Below are positions 1 through 7,597 of a stretch of 17,229 nt of DNA, piece by piece. The DNA is from Clostridium sp. UBA3947. GTDB taxonomy: Bacteria > Bacillota > Clostridia > Clostridiales > Clostridiaceae. The notes under the pieces were generated by a model. It saw only the letters and a program-made list of their open reading frames with translations, was not told where the DNA came from and made no database searches. Position 1 is the first letter of the stretch. The number at the start of each line of letters is the position of its first letter. A program made the position numbers and the translations under genes. The DNA lies in NCBI GenBank assembly GCA_002385545.1, contig DGDR01000189.1, positions 14,086 to 31,314 on the forward strand. Direction: 5' to 3'.

Positions 1-233
1 CCCTAGGCAAGGGCCCCAGGGGCGCCCAATTAGTAGGCTGGGCTATGAGGGCCGCCCCAAGGTACCTTCAGCTTCCCTGCCATAGAGTGGTTAACAAATC
101 TGGTAGTCTGGCTCCTGATTATGCCTTTGGGTCAAAGGATGTACAGAGGGAGCTTCTAAAATCAGAGGGTATCACCTTTCTAGAGGATGGGCGAATTGAT
201 ATGAAGAAGCATCTTTGGATTCCCTCCTGCTAA
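1..233 (+). CDS. MGMT-family DNA alkyltransferase, 3' end only
   Basis: The reading frame is open from the left edge (first whole codon at base 3) to a TAA at 231-233, so the N-terminus lies outside the window. The visible 76 residues carry the active-site signature PCHRVVN, with the acceptor cysteine that takes the alkyl group from O6-alkylguanine in MGMT/Ogt/Ada-C proteins. A Cys is present here rather than the Trp of alkyltransferase-like proteins, so direct repair activity is plausible. The upstream GAQLVGWAMR segment fits the DNA-binding helix region, where an RxVGxAL-type sequence is usual. The C-terminal tail ending in KKHLWIPSC fits the short (about 100 residue) MGMT-family proteins of Firmicutes. 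The first 60 bases are about 68% GC, well above the rest of the window. A terminator follows at 277-320. Whether it is a full methyltransferase or the short form cannot be decided from the fragment. Confidence 0.85.
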   Translation, partial: LGKGPRGAQLVGWAMRAAPRYLQLPCHRVVNKSGSLAPDYAFGSKDVQRELLKSEGITFLEDGRIDMKKHLWIPSC

Positions 234-276
234 CAGCAAGCTACTCTATTTTTGTAAGATACTAATGGTTATATGC

Positions 277-320
277 AATGGAGGAGGAAATACCTTTTCT
301 GTATCTCCTCCTCCATTTTT
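277..320 (+). terminator. Intrinsic terminator after the MGMT gene
   Basis: A 12-base arm (277-288, AATGGAGGAGGA) is matched exactly by 306-317 (TCCTCCTCCATT) across a 17-base loop, and T-rich sequence continues to 320. On the minus strand no T-run follows the hairpin, so it mainly serves the rightward gene. It touches the stop codon of the converging lipoprotein gene at 319-321. Confidence 0.8.
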
Positions 321-831
321 ATTGGTCATTAATAATTTCCTCTAGCTTCATTCCATTTTGATTTTCTACTACAATATTAGCCTTTGAGCTTTTAATTCTC
401 ACAACGGTGTAAGGCTGAGTTAGAGCCATAGTTACCATTTGGTTTTTATCTGGTAGCCTTTCCTCCACCTTTACCTTTATTTTATCCTGGTATTCCTCTA
501 CGTTATTTACAGAAATCACATAGCCGCCAGTTGGCCTCTCTCCCATTAACGCTGCAATGTATATATATCCACTGCTGTCATCCTTGTAGTAGATGAAGCC
601 TCTTTTCTTTTTTAGTATATTTATCCTATCCATTAAGGTCTTTGGTACTTGCTCCCTATCTACAGTTTCAAAGCTTATTTTTTTACCCTCTTCCTCTTGG
701 GAAGGAACAGTACTATTCTCCTTTTTGTTAGAGCTAGTTATAGATGAACTAAAATCCACCTTTTCTTTTTTACTACAAGCTGTAGGGAAAAGCAGGATAG
801 CTGCCAATGCTATTATCATAGCCTTTTTCAT
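319..831 (-). CDS. PrcB-domain lipoprotein
   Basis: The 170-residue product begins with a basic, then hydrophobic segment ending in LLFPTAC (Cys19), followed by SKKEK. This reads as a lipoprotein signal, although proline at -3 is atypical for a lipobox, so membrane anchoring by lipid is inferred. Residues about 25-50 are a Ser/Lys/Glu-rich linker. Residues about 88-150 (GERPTGGYVISV, then a TQPYTVVRI strand) match what I recall of the PrcB C-terminal domain (PF14343), named after a protease-complex protein of Treponema; its function in Firmicutes is unknown. The start is supported by GAGGTGAT seven or so bases upstream of ATG. The gene lies 133 bases downstream of the histidine kinase gene on the same strand. 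I saw no convincing terminator between them, so co-transcription is possible. No protease gene is adjacent. Confidence 0.75.
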   Translation of the reverse strand: MKKAMIIALAAILLFPTACSKKEKVDFSSSITSSNKKENSTVPSQEEEGKKISFETVDREQVPKTLMDRINILKKKRGFIYYKDDSSGYIYIAALMGERPTGGYVISVNNVEEYQDKIKVKVEERLPDKNQMVTMALTQPYTVVRIKSSKANIVVENQNGMKLEEIINDQ

Positions 832-964
832 AACATCACCTCATATAATATGACGTTAAAAAAATCAATTCGTTTCCATTTTGTGTAATTTTTTAAAAAT
901 TTTCCGCTATCCTTATTTATTATTTCCCTTTCAAGGATTTTATATGCTAACTTGTATAATAAAA

Positions 965-2599
965 CTAATCTATATCCGAGAACTCTATTTGTATTTTTTC
1001 AATGTACTCTTCATGGGATAAGCGTTTTTGCTCTTCATCTCTTATATTTCCTTCCACTAGGGTCACTGGTAGTTCTACTATAAATTCGCTACCTTCTCCT
1101 AGTTTACTTTTTACTCTTATGTCTCCATTATGTAGCTTAACTAAGGATTTAACTAAGGACAAACCTATTCCACTGCCCTGTCTTCCTCTTGCTTCCTTTT
1201 CATGGACTTGAACGAATCTTTCAAAGATATCTTTTTGCTTATCTTGGGAAATACCTATACCAGTGTCTTTAACAGAAATTATTACTTTATCCTGTCTATC
1301 ATATATATTTATAAAAACCTGACCTCCAGAATCTGTGAACTTTAAAGCATTTGATATTAGATTTAACATAATTCTTTCAATTAAATCTGGATCACAAGCC
1401 ATTATTTTTTCTTCTACTTCCGTATCAAAGATAAGGCTAATACCTTTGCTTTTTGCATACTCTACTACCGACAGAGTAATATCCTCAACTACGTTTATTA
1501 TATTGTTATTGCTTAGTTTTAGTTCGAAATATCCTGATTCTATTTTAGATACATCAATTAAATTATTTATGATTTTTATAAGCCTATTGCAATTTTGCTT
1601 CATTACCTTCATATATTTTTTCAGCTTTTCATTATGGCTATAGGCCATATCCATTTGATCTATATTGAGACTTAATAACTGAATTGCGCTAAAGATAACA
1701 TTAATAGGTGTTCTTAACTCATGTGATATATTAGCAAAGAACTCCGTACGGAACTTTTCATACTCCACTGCCTTTTGCAATAGCTTTGCCTTTTCCTCCA
1801 TGTTTTTCTGAGCTTCTTCCGCCCTTTTTCTATCTGTTAAATCTCTTGAAGAAATTACAACTCCATCAGGCATATTATTTGTAAAGACTGGTTTTGTATA
1901 AGACTCTAAGTACTTGTAGTTTCCGTCCTTACATTTACATCTCCATACTACTATTTTATTTCCGTAGCCTGCAAAGGTATATTCAATTACGTCCTTTACC
2001 TTATCTAAATCCTCTGGATGTACTAAATCAAGACAAGTAGTTCCAATGACCTCCTCAGGAGTATAGCCTAAGACTTGTAGGTGGGAGGGAGTAGCAAAGG
2101 TTATATTGCCTTCCTTATTACACATAACCAATAAATCTAAGGTATTTTCTGTAACTCTTCTTAGAATTTCCTCTCTTTCTCTATTAGCTTCCTCTAATTT
2201 TTTCCGTTCTGTTATGTTTCTTGCAAAAATTATATTATGTCTAATACCATTATAAGGAATGCTAGTGGCAGTAACTTCCATATGTATAATCTTGCCCTTA
2301 CAGCTTACGAAATCCTCTTCAACTGCTGGCACAATTTCATCATTTTCTCTTACACGTCTTATTCTTTTTTTCACCACATCATGAAAATCCTTATGGATGA
2401 AGTCCAATATATTTCTATTCAAAACAACTTCTTCTCTCTCTGCCTCTAAGAGCTTTATAGCCATTGCGTTGGCATAAACAATTATGCCATTATTGTGTAT
2501 AAAAACGGCATCAGAGGAAAACTGTAAAATTTTGTTGTATCTTTCTTCTATCTCAGCAAAACGCGGGCAATATTCCTTCCTTCCATTTTTTTGTTCCAC
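965..2599 (-). CDS. Soluble two-PAS sensor histidine kinase (orphan)
   Basis: The 544-residue kinase has no membrane segment and no signal peptide, so it should be cytoplasmic. In order: PAS domain 1 (about 20-130), PAS domain 2 (about 145-260, ending in the usual SRDLTDRKRAEE linker), a short coiled-coil, HisKA with the H-box ISHELRTP (phospho-acceptor His293), and HATPase_c with the N-box (NLISNALKF, Asn413 and Asn417), G1 box DTGIGI (445-450), F-box (IFERFVQ) and G2 box GSGIGL (475-480). All catalytic motifs are intact. About 30 acidic residues trail the ATPase domain. The start is GTG, supported by GAGGGGG nine bases upstream; no other good start was seen. There is no response-regulator gene within the window on either side. 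In Clostridia such orphan PAS kinases often feed Spo0A, and the nearby cotJ operon shows the host sporulates, but that link is inference only. Confidence 0.92.
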   Translation of the reverse strand: MEQKNGRKEYCPRFAEIEERYNKILQFSSDAVFIHNNGIIVYANAMAIKLLEAEREEVVLNRNILDFIHKDFHDVVKKRIRRVRENDEIVPAVEEDFVSCKGKIIHMEVTATSIPYNGIRHNIIFARNITERKKLEEANREREEILRRVTENTLDLLVMCNKEGNITFATPSHLQVLGYTPEEVIGTTCLDLVHPEDLDKVKDVIEYTFAGYGNKIVVWRCKCKDGNYKYLESYTKPVFTNNMPDGVVISSRDLTDRKRAEEAQKNMEEKAKLLQKAVEYEKFRTEFFANISHELRTPINVIFSAIQLLSLNIDQMDMAYSHNEKLKKYMKVMKQNCNRLIKIINNLIDVSKIESGYFELKLSNNNIINVVEDITLSVVEYAKSKGISLIFDTEVEEKIMACDPDLIERIMLNLISNALKFTDSGGQVFINIYDRQDKVIISVKDTGIGISQDKQKDIFERFVQVHEKEARGRQGSGIGLSLVKSLVKLHNGDIRVKSKLGEGSEFIVELPVTLVEGNIRDEEQKRLSHEEYIEKIQIEFSDID

Positions 2600-2628
2600 C
2601 CAAAATTCCCCCTCGGTAGAATATACAG

Positions 2629-2669
2629 ATTAGTAATTTATTTAAGATTCCAAGAAAGCAATTACTAAT
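2629..2669 (-). repeat. 10-bp inverted repeat in the kinase leader
   Basis: ATTAGTAATT (2629-2638) is repeated in inverse at 2660-2669 (AATTACTAAT) with 21 bases between. It sits between the candidate promoter and the GTG start of the histidine kinase, so it could be an operator or a leader hairpin. The arms are AT-rich, so chance pairing is possible. The rest of 2600-2893 shows only AT-rich sequence, the promoter candidate and the terminator listed separately. Confidence 0.35.
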
Positions 2670-2753
2670 TCTCGAGAAGCTTTTACATTACAAATTAAAA
2701 CATAATTATTATAATTATAACATTTCACTATAATAATAACACTTTATTACGTA

Positions 2754-2782
2754 AATTTACAGATAAATTATAAAATCGTCAA
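2754..2782 (-). promoter_or_regulatory. Candidate sigma-A promoter for the histidine kinase
   Basis: Reading leftward, TTGACG (2777-2782) is followed after 17 bases by TAAATT (2754-2759). The -35 is a 5/6 match and the -10 only 4/6. It would give a leader of roughly 150 bases that contains the inverted repeat at 2629-2669. Confidence 0.35.
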
Positions 2783-2861
2783 TAGCCGACAATGGATATT
2801 AATGGTTATAGGGCAGATATTTAAGGTAATTCGGTTAATACGAAAATTTTTGCAATTTCCT

Positions 2862-2889
2862 ATAAAAAAAATCGACCTAAGTCGATTTT
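2862..2889 (-). terminator. Terminator after the AAA fusion gene
   Basis: Reading leftward, a perfect 9-bp stem AAAATCGAC/GTCGATTTT (2881-2889 with 2868-2876) has a 4-base loop and is followed by a T-run, which lies just past the stop codon of the 2894-6412 gene. It separates that gene from the histidine kinase. Confidence 0.85.
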
Positions 2890-2893
2890 AAAG

Positions 2894-5800
2894 TTAAAAG
2901 TTTATGTCCTCTTCCTTAATGGTTATTATCTCTTCAGGATTTCTTGAGGTAGTACCTTCTGTCATTATTCTATATGCCTGCCTCATTCTTATCTTTTCAA
3001 AAATCTGTCTAGCCAAGCGGGCATTTCCAAAATTCTTATCTCTATCTGCATAAAGTTCCTCAAAAATAATTCTTAGCTTAGCTTCCGCTGGTCTCTCTAA
3101 AATATAGTCATTTGCTACACATAAATCCTTAAATATCTTAATCAATTCCATAGGCTTGTAGTCTGGAAATTCTATAGTAAAGCCTATTCGACTTTTTAGG
3201 CCAGGATTTAAAAGTAGTAATTCCTCCATTTCTCTAGTATAGCCTGCCATAATTACCATTAGCTTATCCCTATTATCCTCCATTTCCTTTATAAGAGTGG
3301 ATATAGCTTCCTTACCATAATCATTATCTCCACCCTGAGCCAAGGTATAAGCTTCATCTATAAAGAGGACTCCTCCATAGGCCTCCTTTATTTTCTTTAA
3401 GGTTTTAGTAGCCGTTTGCCCAATGTATTCTCCAACTAAGTCTTCTCTTGTGACCTCCACCAATTGTCCCTTTTTTAATATACCTGCTTCTTTAAAGAGC
3501 CTGCTAATAAGCCTTGCTATTGTTGTCTTACCAGTGCCAGGATTGCCGGTGAAGATCATATTTAAGGATATTTCCTCGCTTTTAAAGCCCATTTCCTTTC
3601 TTCTTTTCTGCAGCTGAACCAAATCCAAAATTTCCGTTACTGACTTTTTCACATTCTCAAGACCTGTAAGGTTATTTAGCTCTTCTAATATGACACTGGT
3701 ACCTTGAACAATGTCCTCGTCGGTATCCATACCAAAGTCAATAGCAGAAAGTCTAGTGAGTTCATCATGAGACACCTTATTAGTTCCAATTCTAAAGGCC
3801 TTTTCTCTAATAGCATCCTCAATAATATTCCTTACAGTTCTTCCATTAGCAAAGGAATTATCTACTTGGAGGGAACGAATTTTTTGCGTAAAGGCATACT
3901 CTGCTCCAGCATCTAACTCATAATGCTTTTCTGCTGCAATCTTTTTACCTATTTGCAGTAATTCTTCCTCTATATAGTTTTCAAAATGAATTTGAACATT
4001 TATCCTGCTTTTAAGGCCTGGATTCATCTCCATAAGCTTATTCATTTCCTCAGCATAACCAGCTAGGATAACTACAAATTCACCCCTTCTATCCTCCATG
4101 GCTTTAACTAAAGTATCTATAGCCTCTATACCATAATCATTAGGGCTATCTGCTCTGTATAAAGAATAAGCTTCATCAATAAAAAGTATTCCGTCAATTG
4201 CTTTTTCTATGGCTCTCTTAGTTAATAAGGCTGTTTGACCAATATACTGGCCTACTATTTTTGATCTGTCTACCTCTACCACATGTCCTTTAGTAAGAAC
4301 CCCAGCCTCTACCAAAATCTCACCTAATAATCTAGCCACAGTAGTTTTACCAGTACCAGGCTTTCCTGTAAACATAAAGTGATAGGATAGGTTTTCTGCG
4401 GATAAATTTAGAATCTTGCTTCTGTTTCGCTCATAATGCAAGTAGTTCATTATACTATAAAGCTCTCTCTTAACATTCTTAAGTCCAACTAGAGAATCTA
4501 GCTTATCTTTAATTTTCAACCATCTTTCACTATTTAAGTTGTTCTCTTCATTTAATTGCTCCTTTGCCTCATCCTTCTCCTTAGCCTTTTTACTTTTATC
4601 CTCTTGTTTAGGAAGGTTAGCTGGAATTAGCTCTTTAGAAATCCCCCCTATTTCTAAAGATTTATCCTGCTTATCTTCAACGGATACTTGCTCTGTAGAC
4701 TTTTTCAAGGAGCTTCTTTGTACTAGTAATTCTAAAGGTCTAACGTCAATTTCCTCTAAGGAATCTTGACTACTGTGCTTTTCTTTCATAATCTCCTCAA
4801 GATTACCTAAAGATATCTCTCTAGCCTGAAGTTTAGTGTCCACCTTATTTTTTGCCAAATCCTTAAGTTCCTGTATTTCCTTACTTTTTCTAATTTCAAG
4901 GCACTTATCAAAATATGCCATAGCATCTTGATAATTTTCCAGCTTAATTAAAAGCTTTCCTAAGGATGAATATAGGTATAGATTTAGCTCTGGGTTTTCA
5001 GCTCCATCTTCACTGCTTGTTAAAGTATTTACTGCTTTACAATAAGCATCCAGTGCCTTATTGGTTTCCCCATGACATTCTGCAACCTTGCCATCGTATA
5101 GGTCTTGAAGAATAACATTCTTTGTTTTTAAAAGTCCTTCACCTAAAGCCTTGGTAGCAGACAGGCCATCCCGCATATACTCAAGAGCTTGGGACCTTTG
5201 AATATATGCAGTTAAGAATTTATCATCTATCATTAATGCTCGTGAGCAATTATCAATAACCTTCTCATACTTGCCTTTTTCTAGCAAAGTAATATTTTTG
5301 CTTGTAATCTCCTTAAGCTGCTTCTGTTGACTAAGAGCTACTTCATCTATCTGTTTATTCTCCTGTAGGTCTTCCGCTGAGTTTTTGCTCATTTCAACAT
5401 TAGTAATATCATTTGCCTTATTATATTTATTTATAGTTACATCAAGATTAAAAAGATTTTTCTTAAGTAGGTTCTTCTCATTATCTTTAGTTACTTCATT
5501 CTTAGGTTCCTTTTTATAAGTAACTTCCTTAGCTTCATATTTAGAAGGCACGTCATTCTTTGTAGCTAGTACTTCACTTGTGCTTTCTTCTTTATCAAAG
5601 AATCGTTTCTTAGTAATGGTCTTTATCTCTGTAGGTGTTTCTGGACTCATAAATCCAAAGAGCCTATTACTAACCTTCATTTTCTTAACTCTACTATTCA
5701 TATCTCCTACTTTTTCTCCCCAATCCCCAACTTGCTTCTTTCCTACTTGATTATTTTCTACTTTACTTACTTGTTTTTTCTTTAATGACAATTTTTCACT

Positions 5801-6412
5801 GCGGAACTGCTTCAACAAGTCCTGTATATATTTTTCCTTTCTACTTTGAGTTAGTAGTACAGGATGTATATAACCAGGATATTCAACAGCTCGAATACCA
5901 AAGTAAGGTATATTATTACTTTTTATGTAGTTTAACCATCTCTCCTTTTGAGTGTATACTTGAAATCTATTATCGGTGCCCCAAGCAATAAGTACCCATG
6001 GAAATTTATCTGCGAACTGCTCAAAATCACGGTAGCTCTTAAATAATACCCCCACATTAATCTTTTTATCTATTTCTCTATTTTGAAATACATTGGCTGG
6101 AGCGTCCAACAGAGAGAAAAGATTGTAAATATATACAATTCCCTCCAGTTTTCTACCCTGATATAACTTTTCAACAAAGCTTATGATTTGCTTAATAGCT
6201 TCATCTGCTTTGATTACACCAGTAAACTCTCTCCCTTCATTTATAGGACCATGTATATACAAGCCTCTAGCTTCTATTACTGCAATGCCCGGATTACATA
6301 ATATACAAGCTCCTATAAGTTCAGTACTATTCCCCCATTGCAAATAGGTAGCGGATCTATAAATTTCTGTACCATACTTTACAAAAGTTCCATAAACAAT
6401 CGCAGTAGCCAT
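2894..6412 (-). CDS. DUF1643-like/TPR/double CbxX-type AAA ATPase fusion
   Basis: This 1172-residue protein has four parts. Residues about 25-190 resemble DUF1643: CNP at 39-41, YNLFSLLDAP at 96-105, an AWG motif at 143-145 and a final HP at 183-184. Residues about 200-365 are a Lys/Glu-rich, probably disordered linker. Residues about 365-520 look like TPR repeats (LLEKGKYEKVIDNCSRAL, and LGKLLIKLENYQDAMAYF). A second charged linker covers 530-625. Two AAA modules of the CbxX/CfqX (SpoVK) family follow, each complete: Walker A GKPGTGKT (683-690) and GNPGTGKT (956-963), Walker B LFIDEAY in both, and the NPGLKSR arginine-finger region at 797-803 and 1069-1075. SpoVK has one such module, and mycobacterial EccA has TPRs plus one. 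Its role is unknown; assembly or remodelling of a partner bound by the TPR or N-terminal region is the inferred mode. AAGGAGG precedes the ATG. It is divergent from cvfB and apparently monocistronic. Confidence 0.88.
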   Translation of the reverse strand: MATAIVYGTFVKYGTEIYRSATYLQWGNSTELIGACILCNPGIAVIEARGLYIHGPINEGREFTGVIKADEAIKQIISFVEKLYQGRKLEGIVYIYNLFSLLDAPANVFQNREIDKKINVGVLFKSYRDFEQFADKFPWVLIAWGTDNRFQVYTQKERWLNYIKSNNIPYFGIRAVEYPGYIHPVLLTQSRKEKYIQDLLKQFRSEKLSLKKKQVSKVENNQVGKKQVGDWGEKVGDMNSRVKKMKVSNRLFGFMSPETPTEIKTITKKRFFDKEESTSEVLATKNDVPSKYEAKEVTYKKEPKNEVTKDNEKNLLKKNLFNLDVTINKYNKANDITNVEMSKNSAEDLQENKQIDEVALSQQKQLKEITSKNITLLEKGKYEKVIDNCSRALMIDDKFLTAYIQRSQALEYMRDGLSATKALGEGLLKTKNVILQDLYDGKVAECHGETNKALDAYCKAVNTLTSSEDGAENPELNLYLYSSLGKLLIKLENYQDAMAYFDKCLEIRKSKEIQELKDLAKNKVDTKLQAREISLGNLEEIMKEKHSSQDSLEEIDVRPLELLVQRSSLKKSTEQVSVEDKQDKSLEIGGISKELIPANLPKQEDKSKKAKEKDEAKEQLNEENNLNSERWLKIKDKLDSLVGLKNVKRELYSIMNYLHYERNRSKILNLSAENLSYHFMFTGKPGTGKTTVARLLGEILVEAGVLTKGHVVEVDRSKIVGQYIGQTALLTKRAIEKAIDGILFIDEAYSLYRADSPNDYGIEAIDTLVKAMEDRRGEFVVILAGYAEEMNKLMEMNPGLKSRINVQIHFENYIEEELLQIGKKIAAEKHYELDAGAEYAFTQKIRSLQVDNSFANGRTVRNIIEDAIREKAFRIGTNKVSHDELTRLSAIDFGMDTDEDIVQGTSVILEELNNLTGLENVKKSVTEILDLVQLQKRRKEMGFKSEEISLNMIFTGNPGTGKTTIARLISRLFKEAGILKKGQLVEVTREDLVGEYIGQTATKTLKKIKEAYGGVLFIDEAYTLAQGGDNDYGKEAISTLIKEMEDNRDKLMVIMAGYTREMEELLLLNPGLKSRIGFTIEFPDYKPMELIKIFKDLCVANDYILERPAEAKLRIIFEELYADRDKNFGNARLARQIFEKIRMRQAYRIMTEGTTSRNPEEIITIKEEDINF

Positions 6413-6465
6413 GTGGTCCTCCTTCCATAAATTACTTATATGCTTAGACGCAATATATATTAATA

Positions 6466-6494
6466 ATTCTACATTCCCTTGCTTTTCCCTTCAA
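6466..6494 (-). promoter_or_regulatory. Promoter of the AAA fusion gene
   Basis: Reading leftward, TTGAAG (6489-6494) and TAGAAT (6466-6471) are 17 bases apart, 4/6 and 5/6 matches to the sigma-A consensus. The predicted transcript start is about 45 bases upstream of the ATG and includes the AAGGAGG ribosome binding site. Confidence 0.5.
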
Positions 6495-6522
6495 TTTTCA
6501 AAATAAATTAAATTTTACATAG

Positions 6523-6554
6523 GCATAAACAAAGTACTGAATTTATGCTACAAT
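6523..6554 (+). promoter_or_regulatory. Candidate cvfB promoter with an inverted repeat
   Basis: TAAACA (6526-6531) and TACAAT (6549-6554) are 17 bases apart, 4/6 and 5/6 matches to sigma-A sites. A perfect 7-bp inverted repeat, GCATAAA (6523-6529) and TTTATGC (6542-6548), straddles the -35 and the spacer, a position typical for a repressor operator. The two halves have 12 bases between them. No regulator can be named. Confidence 0.4.
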
Positions 6555-6616
6555 AAACATTATAAAATTTTAAAAAAATACATAATACATAGATTATATA
6601 AAGAGAGGTAGTAGGA

Positions 6617-7456
6617 TTGATTAAAATAGGTGACTATAACAAATTAAAAATTGCTAGAAAGACGGATTTTGGATACTTTTTAGCTGCTGGTGGCAGGAGC
6701 AGCTCAGAGGATATATTATTACCTATAAAAAGCGCCACAAGTCCTGAGCTAAACATAGGGGATGAGGTAGAGGTATTTATCTATCGAGATTCTAAGGATA
6801 GGCCCATTGCAACAATGAAAAGACCCTTGGCTAAGGTTGGAGATTTAGCTTACTTAAAAGTAGTTTCAACCACCAAAATAGGAAGCTTTATAGACTTTGG
6901 CTTAGAAAGAGATATCCTTGTTCCATTTAAGGAAAAGCTATATCCCCTAGAGGAAGGTAAATCTTATTTATTTTACATATACTTAGATAAAACGGGGAGA
7001 ATAGCTGCCACCACTGATATAGAAAGATATTTAGATACCGCTGACCAGTATAAGGTTCAGGATCATGTTACAGGAACAGTTTACGGCTTTCAAGCCAATA
7101 AAAATGCTCTAGTGGCAGTAGATAATTTATATAAGGGTATCATACTATACACAGAATATGATACAGAGCTAGAGCATGGAGATATTTTGAATTTAACAGT
7201 AATTAAAATTTATGAGGATGGCAGATTAGGCCTTACTCCTAGAAAGGCTCCTAAAGAAAGACGTTTAGAAATGCAAGATATCCTGCTAGATTATTTGCAT
7301 AGTAACGAGGGCTTTATGCCCTTCAATGATAAAAGCTCCCCAGAAGAGATTCAAGAGGTATTCCACACCAGCAAGAATAATTTTAAAAGAGCCTTAGGGG
7401 GACTTATGAAAAGAGGCCTTGTTATTCAGGATGAAAGGGGTACTAGATTAAAATAG
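6617..7456 (+). CDS. cvfB: CvfB-family S1 RNA-binding protein
   Basis: The 279-residue product has the CvfB (YitL) arrangement: an S1-like domain (about 3-68), a second S1-like domain (about 73-125, with KIGSFIDFGLERDILVPF), a third (about 148-210, containing KIYEDGRLGLTPRK) and a C-terminal winged-helix region (about 217-279, ending in MKRGLVIQDERGTRLK). CvfB proteins bind RNA and influence virulence factor and toxin expression in Staphylococcus; the role here is expected to be post-transcriptional, in the cytoplasm. The start is TTG at 6617 because GAGAGG lies eight bases upstream and the first residues MIKIGDYNKL match the family start. The length is normal for the family. It is transcribed alone, with a strong terminator at 7490-7530. 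Confidence 0.9.
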   Translation: MIKIGDYNKLKIARKTDFGYFLAAGGRSSSEDILLPIKSATSPELNIGDEVEVFIYRDSKDRPIATMKRPLAKVGDLAYLKVVSTTKIGSFIDFGLERDILVPFKEKLYPLEEGKSYLFYIYLDKTGRIAATTDIERYLDTADQYKVQDHVTGTVYGFQANKNALVAVDNLYKGIILYTEYDTELEHGDILNLTVIKIYEDGRLGLTPRKAPKERRLEMQDILLDYLHSNEGFMPFNDKSSPEEIQEVFHTSKNNFKRALGGLMKRGLVIQDERGTRLK

Positions 7457-7489
7457 TAATCTCCCTTAGGTATTGAATTTTCAAATACT

Positions 7490-7530
7490 AAAAAGGTTTT
7501 TTGCAAGAAACTTGCAAAAAACCTTTTTTT
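7490..7530 (+). terminator. Strong terminator after cvfB
   Basis: A perfect 18-bp stem (7490-7507 with 7511-7528) with the 3-base loop AAA ends in a run of seven T. It isolates cvfB from the TPM gene that follows on the same strand. Confidence 0.92.
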
Positions 7531-7545
7531 GTTTGATGTCAAATA

Positions 7546-7574
7546 TTGACTTATTTTCCCCTAGATTATAAAAT
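7546..7574 (+). promoter_or_regulatory. Promoter of the first TPM gene
   Basis: TTGACT (7546-7551) and TAAAAT (7569-7574) are 17 bases apart, each a 5/6 match to sigma-A sites. The site directly follows the cvfB terminator and gives a leader of under 20 bases that still holds the GAGGTG ribosome binding site. Confidence 0.6.
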
Positions 7575-7597
7575 ATAACACAATGAGGTGAATAATT

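Noticed and set aside
909..938. Weak inverted repeat ATCCTT/AAGGAT after the histidine kinase gene
   Set aside because: The stem is only 6 bp with an 18-base loop and no T-run, so it is not a credible terminator.
2894..6412. Type VII secretion ATPase (EccA) assignment
   Set aside because: EccA has a single CbxX module and sits among esx/ecc genes. Here there are two modules, an extra N-terminal domain and no secretion genes nearby.
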